This document shows positions 1-8,638 of a stretch of DNA of 64,000 nt, in pieces. Source of the DNA: Spiroplasma endosymbiont of 'Nebria riversi' (lineage in GTDB: Bacteria; Bacillota_I; Bacilli_A; Mycoplasmatales; Nriv7); NCBI RefSeq assembly GCF_018831625.1, contig NZ_CP065193.1, forward strand, positions 1,178,001 to 1,242,000. Reading direction: 5' to 3'. Every line of letters starts with the position of its first letter. Position 1 is the stretch's first letter. A program made the position numbers and the translations under genes. Below the pieces are notes generated by a model. That model saw only the letters and a list, made by a program, of their open reading frames with translations, was not told where the DNA came from and did no database searches.

Positions 1-30
1 CACGCAGATTTTGTAAAAGTCAACCCTCCC

Positions 31-61
31 AGAGTTTTTATTTTTAAAAATAGTGTATAAT
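31..61 (+). promoter_or_regulatory. Putative promoter of first (broken) TA-like module
   Basis: A perfect -10 hexamer TATAAT lies at 56-61 in the context TAGTGTATAATTAAGTTA. The same context recurs at 364-380 before the second module, so the promoter appears to have been duplicated with the module. I see no good -35 box. Confidence 0.45.
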
Positions 62-105
62 TAAGTTATAATAATTGTGAATTAAGTTTAAGGAGGGAAA
101 TTAAA

Positions 106-216
106 ATGAAAAGAAAAATAATTAGTTACAGTGATGAAATGATTAAAAGTGGTGTAGAGTTAAATAAGAGAGATAAGTTTATGAAAGCAATTTCTAAATT
201 ATTGGTTAAAGATTAA
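106..216 (+). CDS. Small 36-aa protein, unknown, in antitoxin position
   Basis: This reading frame of 36 codons has a strong Shine-Dalgarno (AGGAGGG at 91-97) and an ATG at 106. The product begins MKRKIISYSDEMIK and is charged, without a recognisable domain. It occupies the place the Panacea gene holds in the next module: its end is followed by the same AAAGATTAAAATAATTA sequence that precedes the toxin-like gene there. It may be an alternative partner protein or debris of one. I do not recognise it. Confidence 0.4.
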   Translation: MKRKIISYSDEMIKSGVELNKRDKFMKAISKLLVKD

Positions 217-230
217 AATAATTAAAAATA

Positions 231-290
231 TGTTTACGCAGGGTTGGATTTTTAATTTTGTTTTACCAATGGATAGTAAAAATAATAAAT
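231..290 (+). pseudogene. Truncated duplicate of the toxin-like gene at 954
   Basis: The sequence starting ATGTTTACGCAGGG, followed by codons for a VLPMDSK-like stretch, closely matches the 5' end of the gene at 954-1388. Here it meets TAA after about 18 codons and the homology fades after 'AAAAAGCATCC'. It is a remnant of a second copy of the same family. Confidence 0.6.
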
Positions 291-343
291 AAAAAGCATC
301 CTTATAAAATATGTTATATTCATAATTATAGATAACTGATTGC

Positions 344-374
344 CCCCAGAGTTTTTTAAAAAATAGTGTATAAT
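344..374 (+). promoter_or_regulatory. Putative promoter of Panacea/toxin module
   Basis: TATAAT at 369-374 sits in the same TAGTGTATAATTAAGTTA context as the promoter near position 56. A ribosome binding site GGAGAGG follows at about 391. Confidence 0.45.
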
Positions 375-409
375 TAAGTTAATAATGATAGGAGAGGGGC
401 GTCGTAATT

Positions 410-922
410 GTGGAAAATAATAATGTTATGGATATGGCAAAATATTTAATTCGTAAAAATCCAGATTTATTTAACTCAAAACAACTTTTTAAAAAAAATT
501 GCTTAAAAATGTATAAGGGGGAATTTATGCTTCATAAATTGCTTCATTTAGCACAAGTTTTTCATTTATTAATTAAGAATAAACCTTTATTTAGTGTAAA
601 TGAAGAAGTGGCTTATAACAATGGACCTGTTATTAGAAGTATTCGCAAACAACATAATAAACCTTTAATTTTTAATACAAAAAGCGAAATTAATTTAAGT
701 AAAGAAATTAAAAGTTTTATTGATAATATTTATTTATTTTTTGAAGACGCAAACCCTGATGAATTATTTGAAATAACACATTATGATCAATGCTGAAAGG
801 AAGCATTTCAAAAAAGTGAAAAAAATATTGACGACGGTAAAATGGATGTTAGAAATTATATTGATTTTTATAAAAAAAAATATAAGATTGCAATAGATCA
901 TTTCTCTGAGTTGTATTTGTAG
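410..922 (+). CDS. Panacea-domain (DUF4065/SocA-like) antitoxin-type protein
   Basis: A 170-codon gene read with UGA as Trp; one TGA at 794-796 is internal. The GTG at 410 follows the GGAGAGG ribosome site. Family hallmarks are visible: KLLHLAQ near residue 43, a GPVIRSIR segment near residue 72, and ITHYDQCWKEAF near residue 125. These match the Panacea/DUF4065 antitoxin domain, found in SocA and in PanA antitoxins of PanAT modules. It would be a cytoplasmic neutraliser of a linked toxin. The next gene begins 31 bp downstream in the same direction and is the obvious partner. Homologues also occur in phages, which fits the phage terminase nearby. Confidence 0.75.
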
Positions 923-953
923 ATTTATATTTAGAAAGATTAAAATAATTAAT

Positions 954-1388
954 ATGTTTAAGTTGGGTTCAATTTTTAATTTGGTTTTACCAATGGATAG
1001 TAAAGATAATAAAAAGCATCCTCATATTTTAATTTGTTATATAAATAATAATAGTTTTTGTTTACTTTCAAAAATAGTATCTTATAAAAAAATAAAAACA
1101 GTAGCACCTTTTAATTGTATTCCTATTTTTAAAAAGGATTTCCCGTGCTTGAAAAATGATAGCACGATAAGCGGAAACACATTAATAAAGTTAGAATTTG
1201 ATAAAAATAGTTTAAACAGTTATATTTTAAAGTGTTCTTTAAATTTTAATTGTAAATATTGCCCATTTAAATCGCACCTCATTTTGGATATGGAACATAA
1301 GGCATTTAAAAAACATGTTAAGAATTGTTTTAAAAATGTTAAAGAAAATAAAAATTTCCGTTACAAGACTTTTTACTTGAAGACTTAA
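954..1388 (+). CDS. Putative toxin partner of the Panacea protein, unknown fold
   Basis: A 144-aa product, co-directional and 31 bp after the Panacea gene. The N-terminus (GSIFNLVLPMDSKDNKKHPH then ILICYI) is faintly reminiscent of the start of MazF/PemK-type toxins, but I cannot assign the family. The C-terminal half has a Cys/His-rich patch (Cys-x5-Cys-x2-Cys, then His and Cys about 25-30 residues on) that might bind metal. It lacks a clear Shine-Dalgarno, so translational coupling to the upstream gene is possible. A truncated paralogue lies at 231-290. The toxin role is inferred from position only. Confidence 0.5.
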   Translation: MFKLGSIFNLVLPMDSKDNKKHPHILICYINNNSFCLLSKIVSYKKIKTVAPFNCIPIFKKDFPCLKNDSTISGNTLIKLEFDKNSLNSYILKCSLNFNCKYCPFKSHLILDMEHKAFKKHVKNCFKNVKENKNFRYKTFYLKT

Positions 1389-1398
1389 AATATTATAA

Positions 1399-3083
1399 TT
1401 AAATTATATAAAATAAATTTTTATTTTGTTTTCCACGAATAAACTGTCTTACAGCATATAACGCATAAAAGTCTGCATCATAAGGATCAAGATACATTTT
1501 TGGATCAGGAACATTCGTGCGTTTTTCATCATATCGTAATTCTTCGTAGCATTTGGCAGTAAAAGGATTATTCTGTAAATTTATATTACAATTACCAAAT
1601 CCAAACAAATTACGCATTCAAATAACGCGGTCTGTTAAACCAGATTCTTTGGTTAATGGTGTTGTGTGTTTAATGGCTGTGCTGGTACGAATGTTAAAAC
1701 TATAATCTTCGATTAATTTTGTTTTAATTCATTCCATAGCGGTTTTTGCTTTGTCGTCGTAATTAAAAATAACATCAGCAAAATTATAAAAATTTGCTCT
1801 TAAAGTCATGATTTCTTCTACAAGATAACTAATTTTTTCGTTTTCAGAAAAATTATCTCAGGGGGTTACAACAATCTCACATATTAAATATGGATCGTAA
1901 AGTTCAGTTTTTTTATATTCTTGAAATCCCCAAAATTTTAGCACAGTATGATCGATTGGTCCAGTTGTTCAATAAATCCCGATACTATAAAAATCAAATT
2001 TATACATATCAATAGTGGCAACATAAAAATCTTTTAAATCGTATTTTTGTGTATATTTTAAATGTTTTCGAAACGGAAAGATAGTACTATCAATGTCTGA
2101 GTACTCAAAACCATATTTTACAATAGCATATTCATCGGGGTTATCTTTTTTAAGTTGGTTTACTTTTTTTCTTGAAATTTCTGGCAATTTATTTCAAGTG
2201 GAGTCTAATGTTAGTCTTAAAACAAAAATTCCTAAACCCTCAAATTCTTTTTCATTTTCATATCAAACTTTACCAGTTTTTTTTAATAAATTCATTATCT
2301 TGTCGTTTAATGGTAAAAAAGGCGTACAGTATTTTTCATAAAATGGGTGATATTTATCATAGGGGTTGCAAGTGAACGCGACAAAAAAACTTTTTCATAA
2401 GTAACGAGTTTCTTGTTGTCCTGTCATTTTATCAACAAAGGTTCAAGAAAGTTCTTTTATGGGTTTGTCAGAAACTTTAATCCGATTGCTACGAAACATT
2501 GACATTTGTAAAAGCTCATATCTATAAATTAATTGTTTATCACTCAAAGTTTCTTTTTCTTCTGCCGTAATTATTTCGTCAGTTCGTGAACACAAAAAAC
2601 TAGAACCTTTTACAGCTGTTCCAAAAATTCTATTACCGTTGGCATAACCAATAAAAGTTATTCGTTGATTGGAAGGAAAAATTATTTCTCCGCCCTCTTT
2701 ATTCAATTTTCAAACTATTTCGGTCACCTTAGAGTGCTCAGGTCCAATTTGAACGCCATACTTTTCTTCTAAATATTGACATAAATTATGTAAATCAGCA
2801 ATTGTTGTTTCAGGATGTGTATTTTCATAGCGTCATACTTCTTGAGCGGATGTATCTGTAAAGTTACAACAAATTCATAAATCCCAAGCTAAACAGTTTC
2901 AAGTTTTAAAGGTCATTCTAGCAGTAGGCACAAATCTATAAAAACACCTCGTTGTAAAATATTCTGCCCAATCATCGCCAACTAGTTCCTTAAAGATTTC
3001 TCAAGTAAAACCAAAATTATTGTCACTAAAATTTAAGTCATATTTTTTATTTAATTGTGAGTAATTAGTTATTTTTTTTCATT
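1399..3083 (-). pseudogene. Phage terminase large subunit, N-terminally truncated
   Basis: Read with UGA as Trp, the minus strand is open from about 3083 to a stop at 1399 (about 560 codons). No in-frame start codon is seen before a TAG near 3085. The middle contains ANGNRIFGTAVKGSSFLCSRTDE and a TCNPYDKYHPFY segment; such an NP motif in the ATPase part of PBSX-type terminases precedes the nuclease part. The C-terminal half holds a conserved FYVATIDMYKFDF segment and ends ADFYALYAVRQF. It would cut and package tailed-phage DNA. No portal, capsid or tail gene is nearby, so this is an orphan fragment. The 5' edge abuts the plectrovirus-type transposase. Confidence 0.65.
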
Positions 3084-3155
3084 ATACTAATATTATCTAT
3101 GAATATTAACTGTTTTATGTGTTTGATATAGAAAAAATAAAAAAGGAAATAGAAA

Positions 3156-4200
3156 ATGAAGTATATTGTACCTAAAAATGATTTAGCAGATTTAAAAGCT
3201 AAATTACAATCTTGAATGACTACTATTTATAATGAAAAATATTATCATAAAGTAAAAAAATGAGTAAGTAAATATCTCAATTTATGTACCAACTTATATA
3301 TGAATAATACAGATAACATATCTGTAAATAAATTGATTAAAAAATATTTTCGTGGTAGTAAAATGACATTTTATATTTGAGCTAAAAAAATTATTAATGG
3401 TTATTATCAAGACAACTTTTATGAATTGCAATTCAAATCAACAACACCAAAAAATATTGGCGGGCGGTGTATTATCGCTTTATCATAATATTCATCAAAA
3501 AAATGTGCATGATATCGATACAAATAATGTCCCCAAATCAATTAATACTTTTTATCGTTGAATTAAACAAGACAAACGCTATGGAGAAATAAAAACGCAA
3601 ATTAAAAAAGCAAAACGCCATTTTAAGCGTTATGAAGTTTCAGGTATTGGACTACTGCAAATGGATGCCAAAGTGTTTACTGATAAAAATTTTCCTATTG
3701 CTAAGCATAGATTATATGTTTATGATTTCATTGACGAAATAACAAGAATTGCTTTTGGATATGTGTATGATAGTTTAGGAACTAACAATGCTATTAACGC
3801 TGTGCAAAGAGCAATGAAAGATTTTAGCGAACTTGGCATAACAATTAAACGCATTCGCACTGATAATGCTCCGGAATTCACTACTACTAATTGAAGTAAT
3901 AAAAAAACATACAAAGTAAAAGAAAGGCATTTTACAACCTTTCTTTCAAAAAATGGAATTATCCATGAAACCACACCAATCCGTTCTCCTCAGAGCAACG
4001 GAAAGATTGAACGGTTTCACCGTAATTATATTAGTTTATTTTGGTTTAAAAAATGTGGTTTTGAAACAAAATTTGATGTTAAACAATTACAAATTCATTT
4101 GAATGAGTGGTCCGCATTTTATAATTTCAAGCGAAAACATAAAAGTTTGAATTACAAAACTCCATTTGAAACTTTAAATAAATTTATTATTGCAAAATAA
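3156..4200 (+). pseudogene. Plectrovirus ORF3-type transposase (rve/DDE), frameshifted
   Basis: The N-terminal part starts MKYIVPKNDLADLKAKLQSW, like the copy at 52057. The C-terminal part is in another frame and carries the rve core: LLQMDAK (first Asp), RTDNAPEF (second Asp) and QSNGKIERFH (Glu). A frame change occurs near 3430-3440. This family of DDE transposases is carried in SpV1-type plectrovirus genomes. No other plectrovirus gene adjoins it, so it is a remnant. Confidence 0.8.
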
Positions 4201-4436
4201 TTATTTAAAAAATAATATAAACTCGTGAAAAATGTTTTAATTTGGTTAATTTTGAATTAAATATTTTTTATTGTGGATAAAATTAACTTTTTTAATTTTA
4301 ATAATACAAAATATGGTATGATGAAATCAATTAAGAGAAGCATAGTCTAATAACTATTTGTGATTTACAAAAAATTTTAAAATAAGTATTGCATTTGTGT
4401 TAAAAACATATTATTATTATCTTATGATATCAATAG
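4201..4436 (+). other. Intergenic region upstream of the L10 leader
   Basis: An AT-rich spacer without a convincing coding region. It probably carries the rplJ promoter; a TATGGTATGATG stretch at about 4313 could be the -10 area, but I cannot fix a -35. Confidence 0.3.
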
Positions 4437-4548
4437 TCTATAGACAGCAACAGGGAAACCTTAATTATGTTGCCGAGGATTAAAAGGTATAGGATTTTGG
4501 ATTACAAAAACTCTTTTAAACTCGGTATGTAATACCGAGTTTTTTTAT
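4437..4548 (+). promoter_or_regulatory. Ribosomal protein L10 leader with terminator hairpin
   Basis: The transcript upstream of rplJ contains the ACAGCAACAGGGAAACCTTA...GTTGCCGAGG core typical of the L10 leader, which binds the L10(L12)4 complex. It is followed by a perfect 10-bp hairpin (AACTCGGTAT, loop GTA, ATACCGAGTT at 4519-4541) and a T run. In Firmicutes this arrangement gives attenuation: excess L10-L12 favours termination before rplJ. Confidence 0.8.
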
Positions 4549-4612
4549 GTAAGATAGATATTGATTTCAGAATTAAACGGTTATGTTTAAGAAATTAGGA
4601 GGGGGCGAATGA

Positions 4613-5107
4613 ATGCGAACAGCAATAGAAACTAAAAATAATATTGTTCAAGAGATTAAAACAAAGATTGCATCGTCAAAGTCAACAACTATTATTCATT
4701 ATCATGGATTTCCTGTTCAAGATTTAACTAATTTAAAGTTACAGTTAAGAAGTGAGAATATTAGTTTAAAAATTTATAAAAATACATTAGTAAGAAGAGC
4801 ATTACAAGAGTTAAGTATTAATAATTTAGATGATGTCTTATTAGGTCCTAATGCATTAGTGTTTTCGGCAACTGATGAAATTGTGGCGCCAAGATTATTA
4901 GCTAATTTTGCTAAGGAACATAAAAATTTAGTATTAAAAAGCGCTATTTTGGATGGTAAAGTAGTGTTATATGATGAATTACAAGTATTAGCCACATTGC
5001 CTTCAAAAAACAGCCTTATTTCAATGTTTGCTTCAGCAATTATTAGTCCATTAATTAATGTTGCTTTAGCAATTAAAGCCATTGCTTATAAACAACTAAC
5101 AGAATAA
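4613..5107 (+). CDS. rplJ: 50S ribosomal protein L10 (uL10)
   Basis: A 164-aa protein of usual family length. L10 forms the base of the ribosomal stalk and holds the L7/L12 dimers. Visible features are the N-terminal rRNA-binding domain, the NTLVRRAL segment near residue 60, and the C-terminal helix that binds L12. The GGAGGGGG ribosome site precedes ATG 4613. It is followed 35 bp later by rplL and preceded by an L10 leader, so the pair forms an autoregulated operon. Confidence 0.97.
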   Translation: MRTAIETKNNIVQEIKTKIASSKSTTIIHYHGFPVQDLTNLKLQLRSENISLKIYKNTLVRRALQELSINNLDDVLLGPNALVFSATDEIVAPRLLANFAKEHKNLVLKSAILDGKVVLYDELQVLATLPSKNSLISMFASAIISPLINVALAIKAIAYKQLTE

Positions 5108-5142
5108 ACTAATATATAAAAATAAAAGGAGAGAATTATATT

Positions 5143-5601
5143 ATGGCAGAAAATAATCCAATAAAAAAAGATACCCAAGAAGAAATAGAAAATAAAATTA
5201 ACGAAGAAAAAACTGGTAGTGCTAAAAAAGATAATAAAATAACAAAACAAGATATTATCGCTTCGCTAGCAGAGATGAAATTAATTGAACTAAATGAATT
5301 AGTAAAAGCAATTGAAGAACATTTTAATGTTACTGCTAGTGCACCAGTGATGATGCAAGCAGCTTCACAGGGTGATAATAATGTTGCACCGACAGAAGTA
5401 AATGTTATTTTAACTAAACTTGGTGATTCTAAAATTGCAGTTATTAAAGCAGTAGCAGAGATTACCGAAAAACCTTTAATGGAAGCTAAAAAATTAGTTG
5501 AGGGTGAAAATCCAGTAATTAAAGAAAAAGTTAAACCAGAAGAAGCCGAAAAAATTAAGGAAAAACTTGTTGCTGCTGGTGCTGGGGTTGAAATTAAATA
5601 A
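5143..5601 (+). CDS. rplL: 50S ribosomal protein L7/L12 (bL12), N-terminally extended
   Basis: A 152-aa stalk protein that recruits translation factors. The canonical N-terminal dimerisation part begins about residue 33 (DIIASLAEMKLIELNELVKA). The C-terminal domain has the normal EKPLMEAKKLVE and AAGAGVEIK ends. The first about 30 residues are a charged, Lys/Glu/Asn-rich extension not present in most L7/L12 proteins (about 120 aa). The ribosome site GGAGAG supports the ATG at 5143. It follows rplJ in the same operon. Confidence 0.96.
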   Translation: MAENNPIKKDTQEEIENKINEEKTGSAKKDNKITKQDIIASLAEMKLIELNELVKAIEEHFNVTASAPVMMQAASQGDNNVAPTEVNVILTKLGDSKIAVIKAVAEITEKPLMEAKKLVEGENPVIKEKVKPEEAEKIKEKLVAAGAGVEIK

Positions 5602-5670
5602 ATTTTAAAAATAACTAAAAATGTAATATACCACAGATGTTTTGCACAATCAAGAAAAATCTTAAAAAAG

Positions 5671-5815
5671 GTCGCATTTAGTTTTCTTAGGTATTGTTTT
5701 GAAGAAGTAAAACAATCAGCTAATTATATTATTTAATTACTAAACTAACCATACCTTTCTTGTTATTGTCATGTTTATTCACTACCATTTTATCATATTA
5801 TTGAATTTTTACACA
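5671..5815. repeat. Dispersed about 145-bp repeat, copy 1
   Basis: The sequence from GTCGCATTTAGTTTTCTTAGG to TTTTTACACAA recurs at 22051-22198 and 44354-44502 with a few mismatches. It is non-coding. Each copy ends just before a mobile element: here an IS1595-like copy. Confidence 0.75.
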
Positions 5816-5828
5816 ATTAAAAATTTTT

Positions 5829-6965
5829 AATTGTGTAGAAAACTCTTGATATTTATTGAATATACCTAATTTTAGGTATATTTTTAATATGATAGAGGTG
5901 GATAATAATTATGGAAAAAATAATTCAAGAACTAGTAAATACTTTAACAGATGATCAATTTTTAGAATTTTATGAAAAAGTCAAATAACAAGCAAAATTA
6001 ATAAAAAAACAAAAACGTTTAAATGAAATTGATCAAAAATTTAGAGCACAAGATATTAAATGCCCTAAATGCGAATCTTACCATCGCGTTAAAAATGGAC
6101 ATAATTCAGAAGGAAAACAAAAATATTTATGTAAAAATTGCCGTGCAAGTTTTGACGCTTTTCGTAATCATTTTATTTATTGAAGTCATTTAAATTATGA
6201 ACAATGAAATTTATTGATTCAAATTTCATTGCTGGGGCAATCTAGCAAAACAATTTCTCGTTTTATTAAAACTACATTAAAAACTTATTGATATAATCGT
6301 CAAAAATTAATGAAATCAAAACAATTAGAAAATACCCAATTAAAATTTAAAAAATTATCTGGTAAAATCCAAATCGATGAAACATTTATTAAAGAAATTC
6401 ATAAAGGAAATTTCAAACATAAAACTGATCCACGAAGAATTCACCTTGACCCATTCGCAAATAATACTAAATGCTGTATTCAAATGGCAGTTGATAATAA
6501 TAACAATATTTATGTTAAATCCACAAACACCAAACGTTTACAAAAACAATGAGTTATTGAAAATACGAACAAAGAATTAATTAACCAAAATTCAATTATT
6601 ACTTCTGATATGCAAAAATTATATTTTTTAGTAGCAAAACAAACAAATTATACTTTATGTGTAACTAAAACAACAATTAATCCTGAAGCTAGTTATCGTA
6701 ACTTAAATAAAATCAGTAAATTACAATCTAGTCTTAAAGAATCCTTAACTCATTATCATGGTTTAGGTTTTACTAATATTCAAAATTATTTAAATCTCTG
6801 AAAATGAAAATACCAACATAAGGGTTTAACTCCAAACCAACAAACAGCGGTATTATATTTTAATATATAAAAAATTAAAGTAAAAATAGTAATTTTACAT
6901 AAAAGCCTTTTAAAATTATCAAGTTGATGATTTTTTTTATTTTATCAAGAGTTTTCGACAAAATT
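5829..6965 (+). mobile_element. IS1595-like insertion sequence, copy 1
   Basis: The ends are imperfect inverted repeats of about 23 bp: AATTGTGTAGAAAACTCTTGAT on the left and ATCAAGAGTTTTCGACAAAATT on the right. It contains one transposase reading frame at 5911-6870. There are seven copies of this element in the window. Confidence 0.85.
5911..6870 (+). pseudogene. IS1595-like transposase with premature stop
   Basis: The family layout is an N-terminal helical part, a zinc ribbon (CPKCESYH...CKNCRASF) near residues 50-80, then an ISXO2-type DDE region starting IQIDETFIKEIHKG. In this copy codon 26 is TAA (5986-5988) where intact copies have CAA. The rest is open for 319 codons with UGA as Trp. 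Confidence 0.85.
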
Positions 6966-7006
6966 AAAATAAAAAATTATTAATTTTATTAATAAATTAT
7001 CACTAA

Positions 7007-8399
7007 TTATCTAAATTTATGTTTTCTATATTTATTTGTATATACAATACTACCCTTATTAATTCAACTATCATCATTTTTATTATTATATTTATTTCAT
7101 AATGAATTTTTATATATTTCTTTTCTGATTTCTATTTCTGAATTAATATTTTCATTAATGTAATGTAATACATTCAATTTGTTTAAATTTGCCATTCTTA
7201 AATGTAATAAGTTATTTAAATTCTTATGATTATATATTTTTGCTCCATAGCCTAATTGTTGTTTTACCAAATGCGATATGTCACTTTCAATGCTACAACC
7301 AATATTTCATTCTAAATTTTGATGATGAATACCGTGCTTATTGTTTTTGAAATAATTACTAGACTTTCTTAAATTTGTTTTAATATCTTTATTTAATTCA
7401 TTTTTAGCAACACTACTACGAATTTTTTTGATTAATTCTCGATAGATTTCCATCCTTATATAATTTAATTCAACTATTTAGTGTTACTTTACGATTTTCA
7501 AAAATAATATTAAATGCAGTTTGTTTTAATTTTTTAACAGCATGATAACCACCCAAAATATATCTAACATTACCAAAACTATTGGCAATTTCTCTAATTC
7601 AAGTAGCACCATCGCCACAAACAATTATTTTGTCAGAATTAATATTCGCATAATATTTTTGCAATTCTTTAATTAACAAATCACGATAATTCATCGTATT
7701 TATTCGTTTACTAACTTTTAACATTAAAAAATGACCTCGTTTGTTTTCTAATTCTCTACGAGCATTTTTATAATTTTTTTCTTTATGTCCGGTATGAAAA
7801 GTAACCAAACGAATTCTTTGGTCTTGTTTAACTTTATGGTCTAATGTTGCTAAAAATGTCTCATCTAGTTGAATATATAAATCCTTATTTTTGACATCAA
7901 TTCTAGTTTTAGTTTCTTTTTCTGCTAGTTGAAAATATTGGGCAATATCGTATTTATTTAAAATATTTGAAATACTACCTTTTGAAATATAACAATGATT
8001 TAGAGCATCTAAAACATCACGATAGCTTTTGCCATCGCCCAAAAGACTTAAAACTTTAAATTGAACATCAAAATAAATGCGTTGTTTGGGCAATAAACCA
8101 ATTTCTTTATCTGGCAAACATACATATTCAAATTTACCTGATTTTTGATTTCAATATTTATATCGGCGTCGTTTAAAAGTAACTTCACCAAAAATTATAA
8201 TAATTATTCTTAAAGCAAAATGAACTACTTTATAACCTTGTTTTAACCGATAATTATATTTATATAAGTATTCATCTAATTTTTCATATTCATTAGCTAA
8301 TTGTTTACATTTGTTAGTGTACATATTTTTATGGGTTGTAAATAAACTAAATCAATGCTTGTTTGCTAAGGTTTTTACATTATTATTAATTTCTAACAT
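7007..8399 (-). pseudogene. UPF0236/Mbov_0401-type transposase-like protein, copy A, frameshifted
   Basis: It begins MLEINNNVKTLANKHW at 8399. Recognisable features are FGEVTFKRRRYKYW, YIQLDETFLATLD, IRLVTFHTGHKEK and DKIIVCGDG, the signature segments of the UPF0236 / Mbov_0401 ICE-element transposase-like family. Compared with the copy at 22239-23621, one base is inserted around 7450 (GGAAATCTATCGAG against GGCATTCATCAAG), which breaks the frame about 330 codons in. Total span is 3n+1. Confidence 0.8.
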
Positions 8400-8544
8400 A
8401 AAAAATCGCCTTTCTAGATAGTAATTTTAACAAAGTTAAATTTCGTTAGTTTATTTTTCTGTTTTAATGATAATTTTTTTTCTAGAATTATTATTCAATA
8501 ACCTGAAAAAATGATAAAAATTCTTATTTAATAAGTTATAATCA

Positions 8545-8638
8545 ATTTGTATTAATTAGACTCTAAAAATTTAAGGAAAGATGTTAATTGTTCAACAAAT
8601 TTATTAATTAGTAAAAATTCATAAAAAGGATTTAATAA
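8545..8638 (+). promoter_or_regulatory. Conserved leader of secreted-protein genes, copy 1
   Basis: The block AAATTTATTAATTAGTAAAAATTCA then AAAAGGATTTAATAAATG precedes the toxin-like gene. Close copies precede the genes at 23862 and 17685 (and its twin at 21887), and minus-strand genes starting at 56797 and 58564. It contains the ribosome site AAAAGGA. Shared leaders in front of unrelated surface genes suggest common expression or recombination. Confidence 0.6.

Noticed and set aside
2093-2341. Plus-strand open frame of 82 codons opposite the terminase
   Set aside because: It is antisense to a frame with clear terminase motifs, has no ribosome site, and is a low-complexity shadow.
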